Positions 18,233 through 27,215 are shown, counted from the stretch's first letter. The stretch: 64,000 nucleotides of DNA from JAWWPY01 sp963822825 (GCA_963822825.1 CAWGIW010000019.1:181649-245648), one strand, 5' to 3'. Notes: generated by a model not told the origin, from the sequence alone. Translations and numbers: made by a program.

Positions 18233-19265
18233 ACCGGCGCCAGCCCGCACGAGACCAGCCGGGAGGCGAACGGCGGCATTACCGAAGGAACGCCCATCCG
18301 GCTCGGGCTGTGTCTCGCCGCTTACGGGAGCACAGGATTGCGCAGCGCGCTCGCCGAGGCCGCCGACCACGGCCCGCTGTGCCTTGACCTGCCGACGGAT
18401 ACCACGCTCGGTCTCGTGGACGCCCGCCGTTGCTTCGACGACACCGATTACCGCGACGAGGTGGCCGGGGTGCTGGCCGGCGTCGCAGCCGGGCTGGCCA
18501 GTCACGTGCGTCAGCAACAGCCGCGATGCCCAGCTTCTGCTCGGCCCGCATGGTCCGCACACCGACCCGGTATTGCGGGGGACCGCGAAGGACAAGCGCG
18601 CTCATGGGCTGCGGTGCGCGGTTGGCTCGATCAGGATCGCACAGCGGATCGGGGCCACAACGGTGCGGTTGCTCGTTGGCTGCCCGGATTTCGCGCGCTG
18701 GCTGTCCTGGTGGGGAAGCGACGTTAGCTGGACGGACAACGTGGCCGAGTTCTTCACCCACGCTGAGCCGGTGCTGCGCGCCGCGCGGGAGGCAGGCGTC
18801 ACCGTGCTGCTCGAGCCGCACCCAAAGCAGATCGTCTATGACCGGTCAAGCGTGGATCTCCTGTTCGCGGCCGCGGCGGAGTGGGCGGGCGTGCTCGCGC
18901 TGTGCATCGACCCAGCCAACCTCGCCGCCATCGGCCACGATCCGGTGGCGTCCGTAGCGGGTTGGCGCACGCGCCTGGCTGCCGTGCACGCCAAGGATCT
19001 GCAGCGCTGGTCCGGCCCGAACCAACCGCCTGGGCCAGGCTGGAGCCGGTACGGCCCGCAGCCGCCCATCCGGTTTCGCGCCCTCGGTCTCGGCACGCTT
19101 GACTGGCCGGCGATCGTGAGCGCGCTGATCGACGAGGGCTTTTCCGGTGTTCTGTACGCCGAGCACGAGGACGTACTCCTGCCGAGACGCCAAAGCATCC
19201 AGCAGACCCTCAACGTGCTTCGCAGCCTGTTGCCGACCGGTGGAGGTGAGGGCCGGACGTGGTAA
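18230..19265 (+). CDS. Xylose-isomerase-like TIM-barrel sugar phosphate isomerase/epimerase (one frameshift)
   Basis: The AP-endonuclease-2-type TIM barrel carries the metal and substrate motifs LLEPHPKQ (Glu), LCIDPANLAAIGHDP (Asp, His), LAAVHAKDLQ (His, Asp) and YAEHEDVL (Glu). These enzymes shift or epimerise sugar and cyclitol carbonyl/hydroxyl groups through an enediolate. In C7-cyclitol routes a 2-epimerisation follows cyclisation and phosphorylation, so this is a candidate epimerase, though not recognisably related to the VOC-type ValD. A break near 18505 separates residues 1-90 from the rest. The corrected length is about 345. The start overlaps the previous stop. The short gap to the oxygenase suggests one transcript. 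Confidence 0.7.
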
Positions 19266-19342
19266 GCGGAAAATCCGCCAGCAGCTAATGGCGTATCGAC
19301 AGATTCAGAGCTATTCCGGGTAAATGAAAATGGGGGATCATA

Positions 19343-20313
19343 GTGAATTCGACGCCGACTCTCGATCTTAATGAATGGCGGTGCGCGGATCCCGCGCGGC
19401 GCGCCCAGATGGCTGCGGCCGTTGATGCATGCCTTCGGACCACCGGCATGTTCCTGCTACGCAACCATGGTGTTCCCGCCGATCTCGCGGGGGCGCTGCG
19501 TTCGCGTGGCCGGGAGTTCTTCACGCTGCTACCCGAGCAGAAGGCCAGGTACGCGGTCAGGCGGCCCTATGACAACGGATGGCGAGGCCTCGGGTGCCAT
19601 CAGGTCGAATTCGTGGAAGGCGTCGAAGGTGCGCCAGACCTGCATGAGGCCCTGCACATGGGGCCCGACTCACCGCAGCGGAGACGCGGAGTTCGACTCG
19701 CTTTACTACCCAGCCAACCGATGGCCGTCGGAAGTCCCCGAACTGAAGGCTATAGCTACCCGCTATACCGATCACATGGGCCGGCTCGCGCGTGAAGTGC
19801 TCACCGTGCTGGCCACGATCCTCGAGATACCGGACGACTTCTTTACTTCGCGATGCGGGCGTGCGACCTGGACCCAGAACATAAACTGGTATCCATCGCT
19901 AAATACGGTCGGTGCAGTCCAGGAAGGCCAGATGCGGGTGGGCCCCCACTCGGATTTCGGCACGTCTCAGTCTGCTGGACCGCCAGCCAGGGGTCGGCGG
20001 ACTGGAAGTGTGGAGCTACCCAACCGGATGGGCCGCCGCGCCGTATGACCCCGACTCGCTCACGGTGGTGCTCGGCGACCTTATGAATCTGTGGACAGAC
20101 GGCAGGTGGAGGGCGCTCCGCCATCGCGTCCTCGCGCCAAGCGCTCAGGCGCCGGACGAGGAACTCGTCTCGCTGGTGTTCTTCTTCGAAGCCGACCCCG
20201 ACGCACTGGTCGCCCCGCTTCAGCCACCGGCGGGCGGTGGACGCCGGATGCAGTCGGTAGTGGCGGGGAGGTCCATTCTCGAGAAGGTCGGCCTGGCGGT
20301 CGACGTACCTTGA
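19343..20313 (+). CDS. 2-oxoglutarate/Fe(II)-dependent oxygenase, isopenicillin-N-synthase-like (two frameshifts)
   Basis: The N-terminal DIOX_N-like part (CLRTTGMFLLRNHGVP, then LPEQKARYA) leads to the jelly-roll domain with the iron ligands HSD in MRVGPHSDFGT and a distal His in WRALRHRVLAP. Frame breaks lie near 19675 and 19965. Corrected, the protein is about 320 residues, the usual size. It would hydroxylate, desaturate or epoxidise a substrate using O2 and 2-oxoglutarate. No such enzyme belongs to the classical acarbose or validamycin pathways as I know them, which suggests a distinct tailoring step on the cyclitol or its glycoside. GTG at 19343 is preceded by GGGGGA. Confidence 0.75.
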
Positions 20314-20410
20314 CCTGCCCAGTGGCGACACGGGAGGGGTCCGTGTGGCCGTCGCCCAGCAGTTGGTTAAGCGCGCGGCCCGTTGCGTCCTCACCAGGTC
20401 ACCAACGGGC

Positions 20411-20499
20411 CGCGCGCCCAGCGGCCGCGCACCGAGCGGCCGCGCACCGAGCGGCCGCGCACCCAGCCCCGCGCACCCAGCCGCCGCGCGCCCAGCCGC
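20411..20499. repeat. 15-bp tandem repeat, six copies
   Basis: The unit is approximately CGCGCACCSAGCSGC. Six head-to-tail copies fill 89 bp, one of them a base shorter. Copies two and three are identical; the others differ at one to three positions. It lies downstream of the oxygenase, outside any convincing gene. Confidence 0.6.
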
Positions 20500-20557
20500 C
20501 TGAGTTCAGCCAGGCCGCGGTGTTACTCCTGGGCCGAGTCGGCACCCTGAGGAGCCG

Positions 20558-20584
20558 AGCCCGGCTCGCCCGGTGCGGGCTTTT
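20558..20584 (+). terminator. Possible rho-independent terminator
   Basis: The arms AGCCCG and CGGGCT enclose a 12-base loop that may itself pair, and the second arm runs into TTTT. It lies about 245 bp after the oxygenase stop and before the methyltransferase. Confidence 0.4.
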
Positions 20585-20814
20585 GCCGCTCGACAATGGT
20601 GAACGCCCTGGTTATGCCAGATGGCCGATGGCCGGTGATCTTGTGAATGGACAAGGCTTCCTCCTCGCGCTCAGGGGAAATGGCCGCTATCTGGCATCAC
20701 CCCGTTATGGTCCAGTCCATGTAATCTATGCGAAGCATGGGTGCTACGGAAGATGGAATGATGGTCCATTCCAAGGCCGCTGGTTATGGCCAGGAACGGA
20801 CCGGAACGGCCTGG

Positions 20815-21573
20815 ATGACGGGCGGGCCGAGGACCGGGGACGCGTTCGGCGAGATGCTGCTCGCGGAACTGGAGATCACGCAGGCTGGCGGCGGCGGTCC
20901 TTCAGTCACCGAGATCGTCGAGCGGGACGACGGATTCATCCGCGGCATGCCGGCATCCCGTTACTTCGCCCGTCCAGCCGAGTGGGCGCCGTTCGAGCGC
21001 AGGGCTCTCGAACTTGCCGCGGGGCGGGTGATCGATGTGGGGTGCGGGGCGGGCCGGTTCGCGCTCGCCTTGCAGGAAGGTGGGATCGCGGTCACGGCGC
21101 TTGACGTCTCGCCCGGTGCCGTGGAGGTCTCACGCCGCAGGGGCGTTCGTGATGCCGTACTGGCCGACGCGCAAGATGGCTGGGCCGACTGCGGGGCCTA
21201 CGATACGTTCCTGCTGATGGGCGAGAATCTGGGCCTTATCGGATCCCGGGAGCGGGCGGCCGCCTTCCTGGCCGGGCTCGCCGCGGCGGCGAGTCCCGGG
21301 GCACGGATCATCGGTCACGGGGCCGACCCGTCCACGACCGATGATCCCGTCCATGTCCGCTACCGGGAGCGTAACGCACGGAACCGGCACGATGGAGCGG
21401 GCAGATGACCGTCCGCGTCCGGTACCGCGACCTCGCCACCGAGTGGTTTCCCTACCTGCTGTGCTCACCGGCCGAGCTGGCCGGGCTCGTGGCCGGCAGC
21501 ACCCTGGGAGCTAACCGAGGTAGAGCGCGCGGACCAGGTGAATTACCTGGCCATCCTGACCCGCCGGCCGTGA
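20815..21573 (+). CDS. Class I SAM-dependent methyltransferase (two frameshifts)
   Basis: Motif I is clear (GRVIDVGCGAGRFALAL), followed by ALDVSPGAVEVSRRRGV and the motif-IV-like region DTFLLMGENLGLIG. Breaks near 21395 and 21505 must be corrected to reach the natural end (LTEVERADQVNYLAILTRRP, TGA at 21571). The corrected protein has about 252 residues. It transfers a methyl group from S-adenosylmethionine, probably to oxygen or nitrogen; the acceptor is unknown. ATG at 20815 was chosen because the family-like sequence begins there, though its ribosome site is weak. An in-frame ATG at 20728 is the alternative. It faces the MFS gene tail to tail with 31 bp between them. Confidence 0.7.
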
Positions 21574-21604
21574 GTCGGCCGCCTGGGCGCCGGCTCCGGT
21601 ACCG

Positions 21605-22864
21605 TCAGGATGGCGTGTCCGGTCCGGCTGCCGTGTCCTGTCCCGCGGCCCCGGCCGGCGAGGGCAACATCCAGGCGAGGACGCCGAGAGCGGCCAGCAC
21701 GCCCACGCCCGCGAGCACGAACGTGTCCCGCGGCCCCAGCAGGACGATGACCGGCGTCGCGACGGCATAGGCGATGACCTGCCCGGCGTAGAGCGCGGCA
21801 TAGACGGTACCGAACACCATGCCGAGCGTTCGTCGGGAGCCGACTCCTGCAACAGCGTGTCCATCCCGATGTTCTCCACGCCGTTCCCGGCGCCCGCGGC
21901 AAGCTGGGCGCCGATGCCGGCGGCCAGCCCCGGCGCCAGGCCCGTGGCTACCGTGCCCGGCGCCGAACAGGCCCTCGCCGCCCAGCAGCAGCGTCCGCGG
22001 GCCGGGTCGCCGCGCCCGGAGGCCAGCAGCGGCGCGCCGACCATGCCGACGCTGTACGCGGTCACCACCCAGGCGTACGTTCCCGCGCTCGCATGGAATC
22101 CCTGGCGGACGAGGAAGATGAGCGCCGCGTTGTCCAGCGAGGCGAACCCCACGCTCGGCAGCAGCATCATCGCGATGGCGCGGGCCACCGGGTTGCGCCA
22201 GACCTCACCGAGGCCGAGCCGCGCCTGCCCGAGAAGCGTCACCGGCCGGCCGGCGCCCCTCAGGTCGGCGCAGGCCGAGCTCCCGCGCCGGCACCCGGGC
22301 GGCAGGCGTGGTATCCCCAGTGTCAGCGCCGCGGAGAGCACGAAGGTCCCGGCGTTGACGATCAGCGCCAGCCCGGGACCGCCGGCGGCGAGCAGGATCC
22401 CGCCGAGCGCCGGGCCGAGGGCAAGCGCCGCATTCGAGCCCGTCGCGAGCAGCGCGTTGGCCGCGGTCAGGTTGTCGCGCCCGGCGATCTGACCGGGATA
22501 TTGCCCCGTCCGGCGGGCAGGTACGCCGTGGAGAACAAGCGTGGCGACCAGGACGATGACGACTGATCGCGGGCCACCATCTGACCCAGGCCAGCACCGT
22601 GAAGAGCAGGGCCTGCGCGAGATCGCAGGACACCATCAGCCGCTTGTTGTCCGAGCGGTCCGCGATGGCACCCGCCAGCGGGCCGAGAAGGCGCGGCAGG
22701 GTGAACGCGAGAAGCAGGATGCTGATGCCCGCCGCGCCGCCGCCCAGCCGGTACACCAGCACGGTGAGCGCGACCCTGGCGATCTGGTTCCCCGCGATCG
22801 AGGCCGTGCGGGCGCTCCAGTACAGCCGGAAACTCCGGCTCCGGGCCAGCAGCCCCGGTGACAC
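21605..22864 (-). pseudogene. MFS exporter, several frameshifts
   Basis: The beginning (SRSFRLYWSARTASIAGNQIARVALTVLVYRLG, then PRLLGPLAGAIADRSDNKRLMVSCD) matches major-facilitator drug-exporter-type transporters with the loop-2 signature. Later hydrophobic segments (LIVNAGTFVLSAALTLGIP, YAWVVTAYSVGMVGAPLLASG, YAVATPVIVLLGPRDTFVLAGVGVLAALG) follow in order but in different frames, with at least three breaks. The corrected length of about 415 residues and 12 helices would be normal. An exporter or self-resistance pump for the cluster product is inferred. The GTG start has AAAGGAG upstream. A TGAC-N2-GTCA motif lies about 80 bp before it. Confidence 0.65.
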
Positions 22865-22942
22865 GGCAGCTCCTTTCAGTCCCGCGGCGCGGCCGGCCCT
22901 CGTCGTTCATGTGTCATCGCTGGCCCTGCCGGAGGCGGACGG

Positions 22943-22952
22943 TGACGTGTCA
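22943..22952. promoter_or_regulatory. TGAC-N2-GTCA motif upstream of the MFS exporter
   Basis: TGACGTGTCA on the plus strand, TGACACGTCA in the direction of the exporter. It lies 79 bp upstream of the exporter start, within the 117-bp gap to the SnoaL-like gene. The core is identical to that upstream of the NB-ARC regulator. Confidence 0.45.
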
Positions 22953-22980
22953 GGAGTGACCCAGGGGCGGACCAGGCCGG

Positions 22981-23370
22981 TCAGGCGGCGTGGAGCGGGG
23001 TCAGATCGTAATAGACCCGGTAGTCCTCGATCTGGTTCCGCTGGCCCGTCCGCACGATGGACACGACCGGGATCGTGACGCTGCGTCCGTCCAGCCGATG
23101 GTAGGTGACCTTAAGCTCCCCGATGTACGTGTTCTCGATGTCCCATTCCCGGACAACTGCGTGCCGCAGGCCGCGAATGGTGCTCAGGAAACCGGTCAGA
23201 CCAGCGGCAATGGCATCCCGGCCGATCAGGGGCTCGTCATTGCCGAAGACGAGGTGGCCGTCATCGGCGAAGAATCCGGCGAAAGCCGCCGCGTCTCCGG
23301 CATCGACGGCCGCTAACACCTGACGCATCTGGGCGGCGGGCATAACGACCTCGGGGTTGTCGAACGGCAT
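22981..23370 (-). CDS. SnoaL-like (NTF2-fold) protein
   Basis: The 129 residues contain a single SnoaL-like domain: QVLAAVDAGDAAAFAGFFADDGHLVFGNDEPLIGRDAI, then a sheet ending in EDYRVYYDLTPL. It would be a small cytosolic enzyme or binding protein, and the residues do not reveal the ligand. It is in the same frame as the mis-read tail of the GH94 gene and so looks like a fusion. ATG at 23370 sits at the natural beginning of the domain and the true GH94 end (23418) is 47 bp upstream, so I treat it as a separate gene. It is probably cotranscribed with GH94. Confidence 0.7.
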   Translation of the reverse strand: MPFDNPEVVMPAAQMRQVLAAVDAGDAAAFAGFFADDGHLVFGNDEPLIGRDAIAAGLTGFLSTIRGLRHAVVREWDIENTYIGELKVTYHRLDGRSVTIPVVSIVRTGQRNQIEDYRVYYDLTPLHAA

Positions 23371-23417
23371 CGGGCCGTTCCCAGCGTGCACATCCTGGCG
23401 CGGCAAGTAAAGGCTGG

Positions 23418-25866
23418 CTACCGGATGACCGCCTCGACGCTCACGGTGGCGCCCGGCGGTGCCAGCGGCACGAGCGTTCCCGCGCTCGGCTCGCCGCCGA
23501 TGAGGAGGTGGCTGACGCGGCCGCTGACGCCGACTGGCTTGCGCACATTGATCTCGTAAGTCGCGCCCCGGAAACGCCGTGTGGCGGTGAAGCCGGGCCA
23601 CCCGGCCGGCAGCACCGGGTTCGACGTGGAGCCCGTCGAATTCGGCGCGGATGCCGAGGATCCACTGGGTTATCGCGACCAGGTTCCACGAGGCGGTCCC
23701 CGTCAGCCACGAGTTCTTGGCCTCGCCGTGGGTGGGGGCCTCCTTTCCGGCGATCATCTGTGCGTAGACGTACGGCTCGCAGCGGTGAATCTCGCCTAGC
23801 TCCTCGCGTGCGGACGGGTTGATCCGCTTGTAGTAATCGAACGCCGCGTCACCGCGGCCCACCATCGCCTCCGCGATCATCACCCATGGGTTGGTGTGGC
23901 AGAAGACGCCGGCGTTCTCCTTATAGCCCGGCGGGTAGGACGATATCTCGCCCAGCTCGACGTGGTAGCGGGTGTACGCGGGGCTGAGCAGCACGATGCC
24001 GTGGGGCGTGGCGAGGTGCTCCCGCACGCTGTCGAGCGCCCGGGTGGCCATGCCGTTCTGGATGCCGACGCCGCTCATCACGCAGATGCCCTGGGGCTCG
24101 ACGAAGATCTGGCCTTCCTGGTTCTCGGTCGAGCCGACCACGTCGCCGAAATAGTCGTAGGCGCGGCGGAACCACGCGCCGTCCCAGCCGTGCTCGGCGA
24201 TCGCCCCGGCCATCTTCTCCGCTTCAGCCCGGTAGTTTGCGGCGTCGCTGGCCAGGCCGCTTCGCTCGGCGACGTCGGCGAAATCCCTGGCCGCGAGGAT
24301 GAACAGCCCGGCGATGAATACCGACTCAGCGTCACCGCCACCTTTGTTCTCCGTCGTCTGAAACGATTCTCCAGGTGTGTCGGAGAAGCAGTTGAGGTTC
24401 AGGCAGTCGTTCCAATCCGCCCGGCCGATGAGCGGCAGGGAATGCGGGCCGAGCCGGTCGAGGGTGTAGCGCAGCGACCGTTCCATATGCCCGTAGAGCG
24501 CTGTCTCGCTGCCGCAGGCGTTGTCGTAAGGCACCGGCTCGTCGAGGATCGAAAAGTCGGCGGTCTCCTTCAGGTAGGCGGCGACGCCCAGGACCAGCCA
24601 CAGCGGGTCGTCGTTGAACCCGGACCCGATGTCGTTGTTGCCGCGCTTGGTGAGCGGCTGGAACTGGTGGTAGGCGCCGCCGGTAGCGAGTTGCGTGCTG
24701 GCCAGGTCAAGGATCCTGGCCCGAGCACGCCCCGGCGCCATGTGCACGAACCCAAGCAAGTCCTGGTTGGAGTCGCGAAACCCCATGCCGCGGCCGATGC
24801 CGGACTCGAAGAGCGACACGGAGCGGCTCATCTCGAACGTCACCAGGCACTGATACGGGTTCCAGGTGTTCACCATCCGGTTGGCGTCACCGTCGGGCGT
24901 CTCGACCTGCAAGGTGGATACCAGCGCCGTCCACGACTCGCGCACATGGTCGAGACCCTCCGCGACCGTCGCCGGCCGCAGCCAGCGGTCGATGACCGGG
25001 CGCACGAGGGCCTTGTTGAGGATCCCTGAGCCGGGCGGGTCGAACTTCTGGTCGCGAGGGTTCTCCCAGTAGCCGAGGAGGAAGACCACCTCCCTGGTCT
25101 CGCCCGGAGCGAGCAGGAGTCGCACGTGGTGGCTGCCGTGCGGCGACCACCCATGGGCGATCGAGTTGAATGACTCGCCGCGCTCCACGGCGGCCGGCCG
25201 ATCCCAGCCCCGGTAGGCGCCGAGGAACGCCTCGCGCTGGGTGTCGAAGCCGGCGAGCGGCTCGGAACAGGCGAAGTACGCGACATGATCGCGCCTCTCC
25301 CGGTACTCGGTCTTGTGGTAGATGACGCCATCGGCGACCTCTACCTCGCCAGTCGAGTAGTTGCGCTGGAAGTTGGTCATGTCGTCCTGCGCGTCCCACA
25401 AGCAGAACTCCACCGATGAGAACAACGAAATGTCGACCTGGATGTCGCGATCGTTCGAGACACGCAGCCGCCAGACCTCAAGCGTCTCGTCGAGCGGTAC
25501 GAAGTACAAGGTTTGCGCGCGCACGCCAAGGTACGACGAGCTGATCTGGGTGTAGGAAAGCCCGTGTCGGCATTCGTAGCTGTCGAGGTCGCTCTGGGTG
25601 GGCTGCCACGACGGTGACCAGTACTCACCAGAGCCATTATCCCGCAGGTAGAGATATCGCCCGCCTGAGTCGGGCGGGACGCTGTTGTAGCGGTAACGAG
25701 TTATTCTGCGTAACCGGGCGTCACGGTAGCAGGAGTAACCGCCTGCCGTGTTCGAGATGATGCTGAAGAACGCATCGCATCCCAAATAGTTGATCCAGGG
25801 CAAAGGTGTATCCGGGCGGGTGATAACGTATTCCCGGCGATTGTCGTCAAAATGGCCGTAGCGCAC
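23418..25866 (-). CDS. Cellobiose phosphorylase, GH94 (one frameshift near the 3' end)
   Basis: The protein is cytosolic and reversibly phosphorolyses cellobiose to alpha-glucose 1-phosphate and glucose. The first residues (RYGHFDDNRREYVITRPDTP) and the whole length follow the Cellulomonas-type enzyme closely. Signature regions include ESGIGRGMGFRDSNQDLLGF (about 354-373), GNNDIGSGFNDDPLW (409-423) and IGRADWNDCLN (480-490), which carries the catalytic acid (D484 or D487). YPPGYKENAGVFCHTNPW and GEAKNSWLTGTASWN occur later. A single-base shift near 23612 separates the C-terminal jelly-roll strand (PGFTATRRFRGATYEINV). Corrected, it has about 815 residues. GTG at 25866 has GGGAAG upstream. It could feed glucose 1-phosphate to the cluster or act on a pseudo-disaccharide. 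Confidence 0.9.
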
Positions 25867-26331
25867 TGGCTTCCCTTTGGTGCTGACCGGGGTGGGCGGG
25901 TATGCGAGAGAACGCTTTAATGTGACACTGCGTGGCACCGGATGCAACAGCGGGCGATTTCCGCGACCTGCCCGCGCCGACCGGAAAGTACCGTCCCAGG
26001 CCACGCGCGGTGGACGATCGCCGCAGGCCAGCGCGGCAACGACGGCTGGCGTTCAGTCCGGTCGGCCCTGCCGCTGGCCAAAATCGGGGCGCTTGGCCGT
26101 GGATGTAATTTACAAATCAGCGAGCACGGAGGCCGATCCTGCTCACGGTCCGTGTGCAGCCCAAACGACATCCGTTGACCTCGGGCGCTCATGGGTATTT
26201 GACGATCAAGGCCGTCGGGTCCAGTCGTGAACACCGTTTTGCCTCCCCCGGCATGAATTTTTCACCCCAGCTTTTGACACGTCAAATTTCCGTGACCGGT
26301 TCATCACCCCGCGTACGCGGGGGGTCTCGGC
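25867..26331. other. Intergenic region upstream of GH94
   Basis: The 465 bp between GH94 and the next minus-strand gene hold no gene I can support. The part near 26090-26290 is less GC-rich and includes the palindromic motif at 26273-26286. The promoter of GH94 should be within this stretch. Confidence 0.4.
26273..26286. promoter_or_regulatory. TTTGAC-N2-GTCAAA palindrome
   Basis: TTTGACACGTCAAA has perfect 6-bp arms around AC. Its reverse complement differs from the site upstream of the NB-ARC regulator at one position of 14. It lies 407 bp upstream of the GH94 start and 45 bp after the stop side of the next minus-strand gene. Confidence 0.45.
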
Positions 26332-26859
26332 CTATGCGATCTTGCTGTAGGTCAGCCGGAAATCATGCTTCCAATTCGAGCCGTCCGCCGACGCCTCCCA
26401 GGCGCCGTCGATCGTGGTGCCGTCGGCGGCGAAGACTCCCGCGTAGCGCTGCCAGAAGCCCGGTGCCTCTCGCCACAGCTTCCAGATGCCATCGTCCAGA
26501 CTCATCTGATAGACCCGGGCGACCCCGCGCGAATCGTAGTAGTGCTGCGAGAAGGTCTCCGGCACCGCGCCGACGCCGATGACCGCGATGCCGCTCGGGG
26601 CGGCCGGATGCTCAACGGTGAAGCGCTGGACCAGGAAGAATTTCCCGTCGAGCCAGTCGAACGTGGTCCGGCTCCCGCGCTCGGTGACCGGTGGGCGGCC
26701 CGGACCGAAGTAGCCGGCCTCGAACGAGGCTTCCATCTCCCATTCGCCGATCAGCGCGTCCAGGCGCGCGAGCGACGCAGGCCGTTTGGCCGGGACGTCG
26801 CCGGGGCGGTCGGCCGGGCCCGGCTGGCTCTGGCCCTGGGGTTCCTCGGCGTGGGACAT
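26332..26859 (-). CDS. Conserved hypothetical protein, DUF1579/lipocalin-like
   Basis: The protein has 175 residues. A polar N-terminal tail (about 1-35) precedes a beta-rich region with LDALIGEWEMEASFEAGYFGPGRPPVTERG, TTFDWLDGKFFLVQRF and a Trp/Tyr-rich C-terminus (YYDSRGVARVYQMSLDDGIWKLWREAPGFWQRY). This resembles the DUF1579/beta-barrel group, where the first Trp helix caps a barrel. The function is unknown. ATG at 26859 was chosen because GCAGGAGG lies seven bases upstream; an ATG ten codons earlier has no such site. Domain naming is tentative. Confidence 0.6.
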   Translation of the reverse strand: MSHAEEPQGQSQPGPADRPGDVPAKRPASLARLDALIGEWEMEASFEAGYFGPGRPPVTERGSRTTFDWLDGKFFLVQRFTVEHPAAPSGIAVIGVGAVPETFSQHYYDSRGVARVYQMSLDDGIWKLWREAPGFWQRYAGVFAADGTTIDGAWEASADGSNWKHDFRLTYSKIA

Positions 26860-26906
26860 TTTCTTGCCTCCTGCGGCGAAGCGCCTCATCGTGCCCTGAC
26901 CGTGCC

Positions 26907-27215
26907 TCAGCGGGAGCGGGACGGCGACGGAGTGGGCCGGGGGGGCGGATCCTTATGACGCTGCTGTTTGCTGCCGGGCTGTTTGCTGCCGGCCTGCGGC
27001 GGCGCGGGCGCGTCCTCCACGTCGATGTAGAGTTCCCGGCCGTCCGGCAGCATCACGCCGAGTGAGTAGGAGATGGTTCCTTCGAATATCTCGCTCTGGC
27101 CGAGGATTTCGATGTTGACGACGTCTGGGTGGCAGACCAGGAGGCGGCACAGCACGCTGCCCGCATGATCGGCCAGGGCCGCCTCCGGCTTGCTGAGATC
27201 ATCCGCAGGCGTCAT
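26907..27215 (-). CDS. Small hypothetical protein
   Basis: The protein has 102 residues. The N-terminal 70 look folded (ALADHAGSVLCRLLVCHPDVVNIEILGQSEIFEGTISYSLGVMLPDGRELYIDVED). The last 30 are a disordered Pro/Lys/Arg tail. There is no recognisable domain, signal peptide or membrane segment. GGGGG precedes the ATG. It lies 47 bp upstream of the DUF1579-like gene on the same strand and may share its transcript. Confidence 0.5.
   Translation of the reverse strand: MTPADDLSKPEAALADHAGSVLCRLLVCHPDVVNIEILGQSEIFEGTISYSLGVMLPDGRELYIDVEDAPAPPQAGSKQPGSKQQRHKDPPPRPTPSPSRSR

Larger units (their letters stand above)
20314..20814. other. Intergenic region with minisatellite and terminator-like hairpin
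   Basis: The 500 bp between the oxygenase and the methyltransferase hold six copies of a 15-bp GC-rich repeat, a hairpin followed by T residues, and a less GC-rich stretch (about 20600-20760) that may carry the methyltransferase promoter. No gene was recognised. Confidence 0.45.

Noticed and set aside
9630..21573. Mycosporine-like amino acid cluster
   Set aside because: A cyclase, methyltransferase and 2OG oxygenase are present, but there is no ATP-grasp ligase or NRPS/D-Ala ligase-like gene, and the kinase, nucleotidyltransferase and glycosyltransferases point to glycoside chemistry.
22981..26004. An apparent GH94-SnoaL fusion protein
   Set aside because: The residues between the two domains are mis-frame translation of the GH94 C-terminus. 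The real C-terminus is in another frame and ends at 23418, before the SnoaL start.
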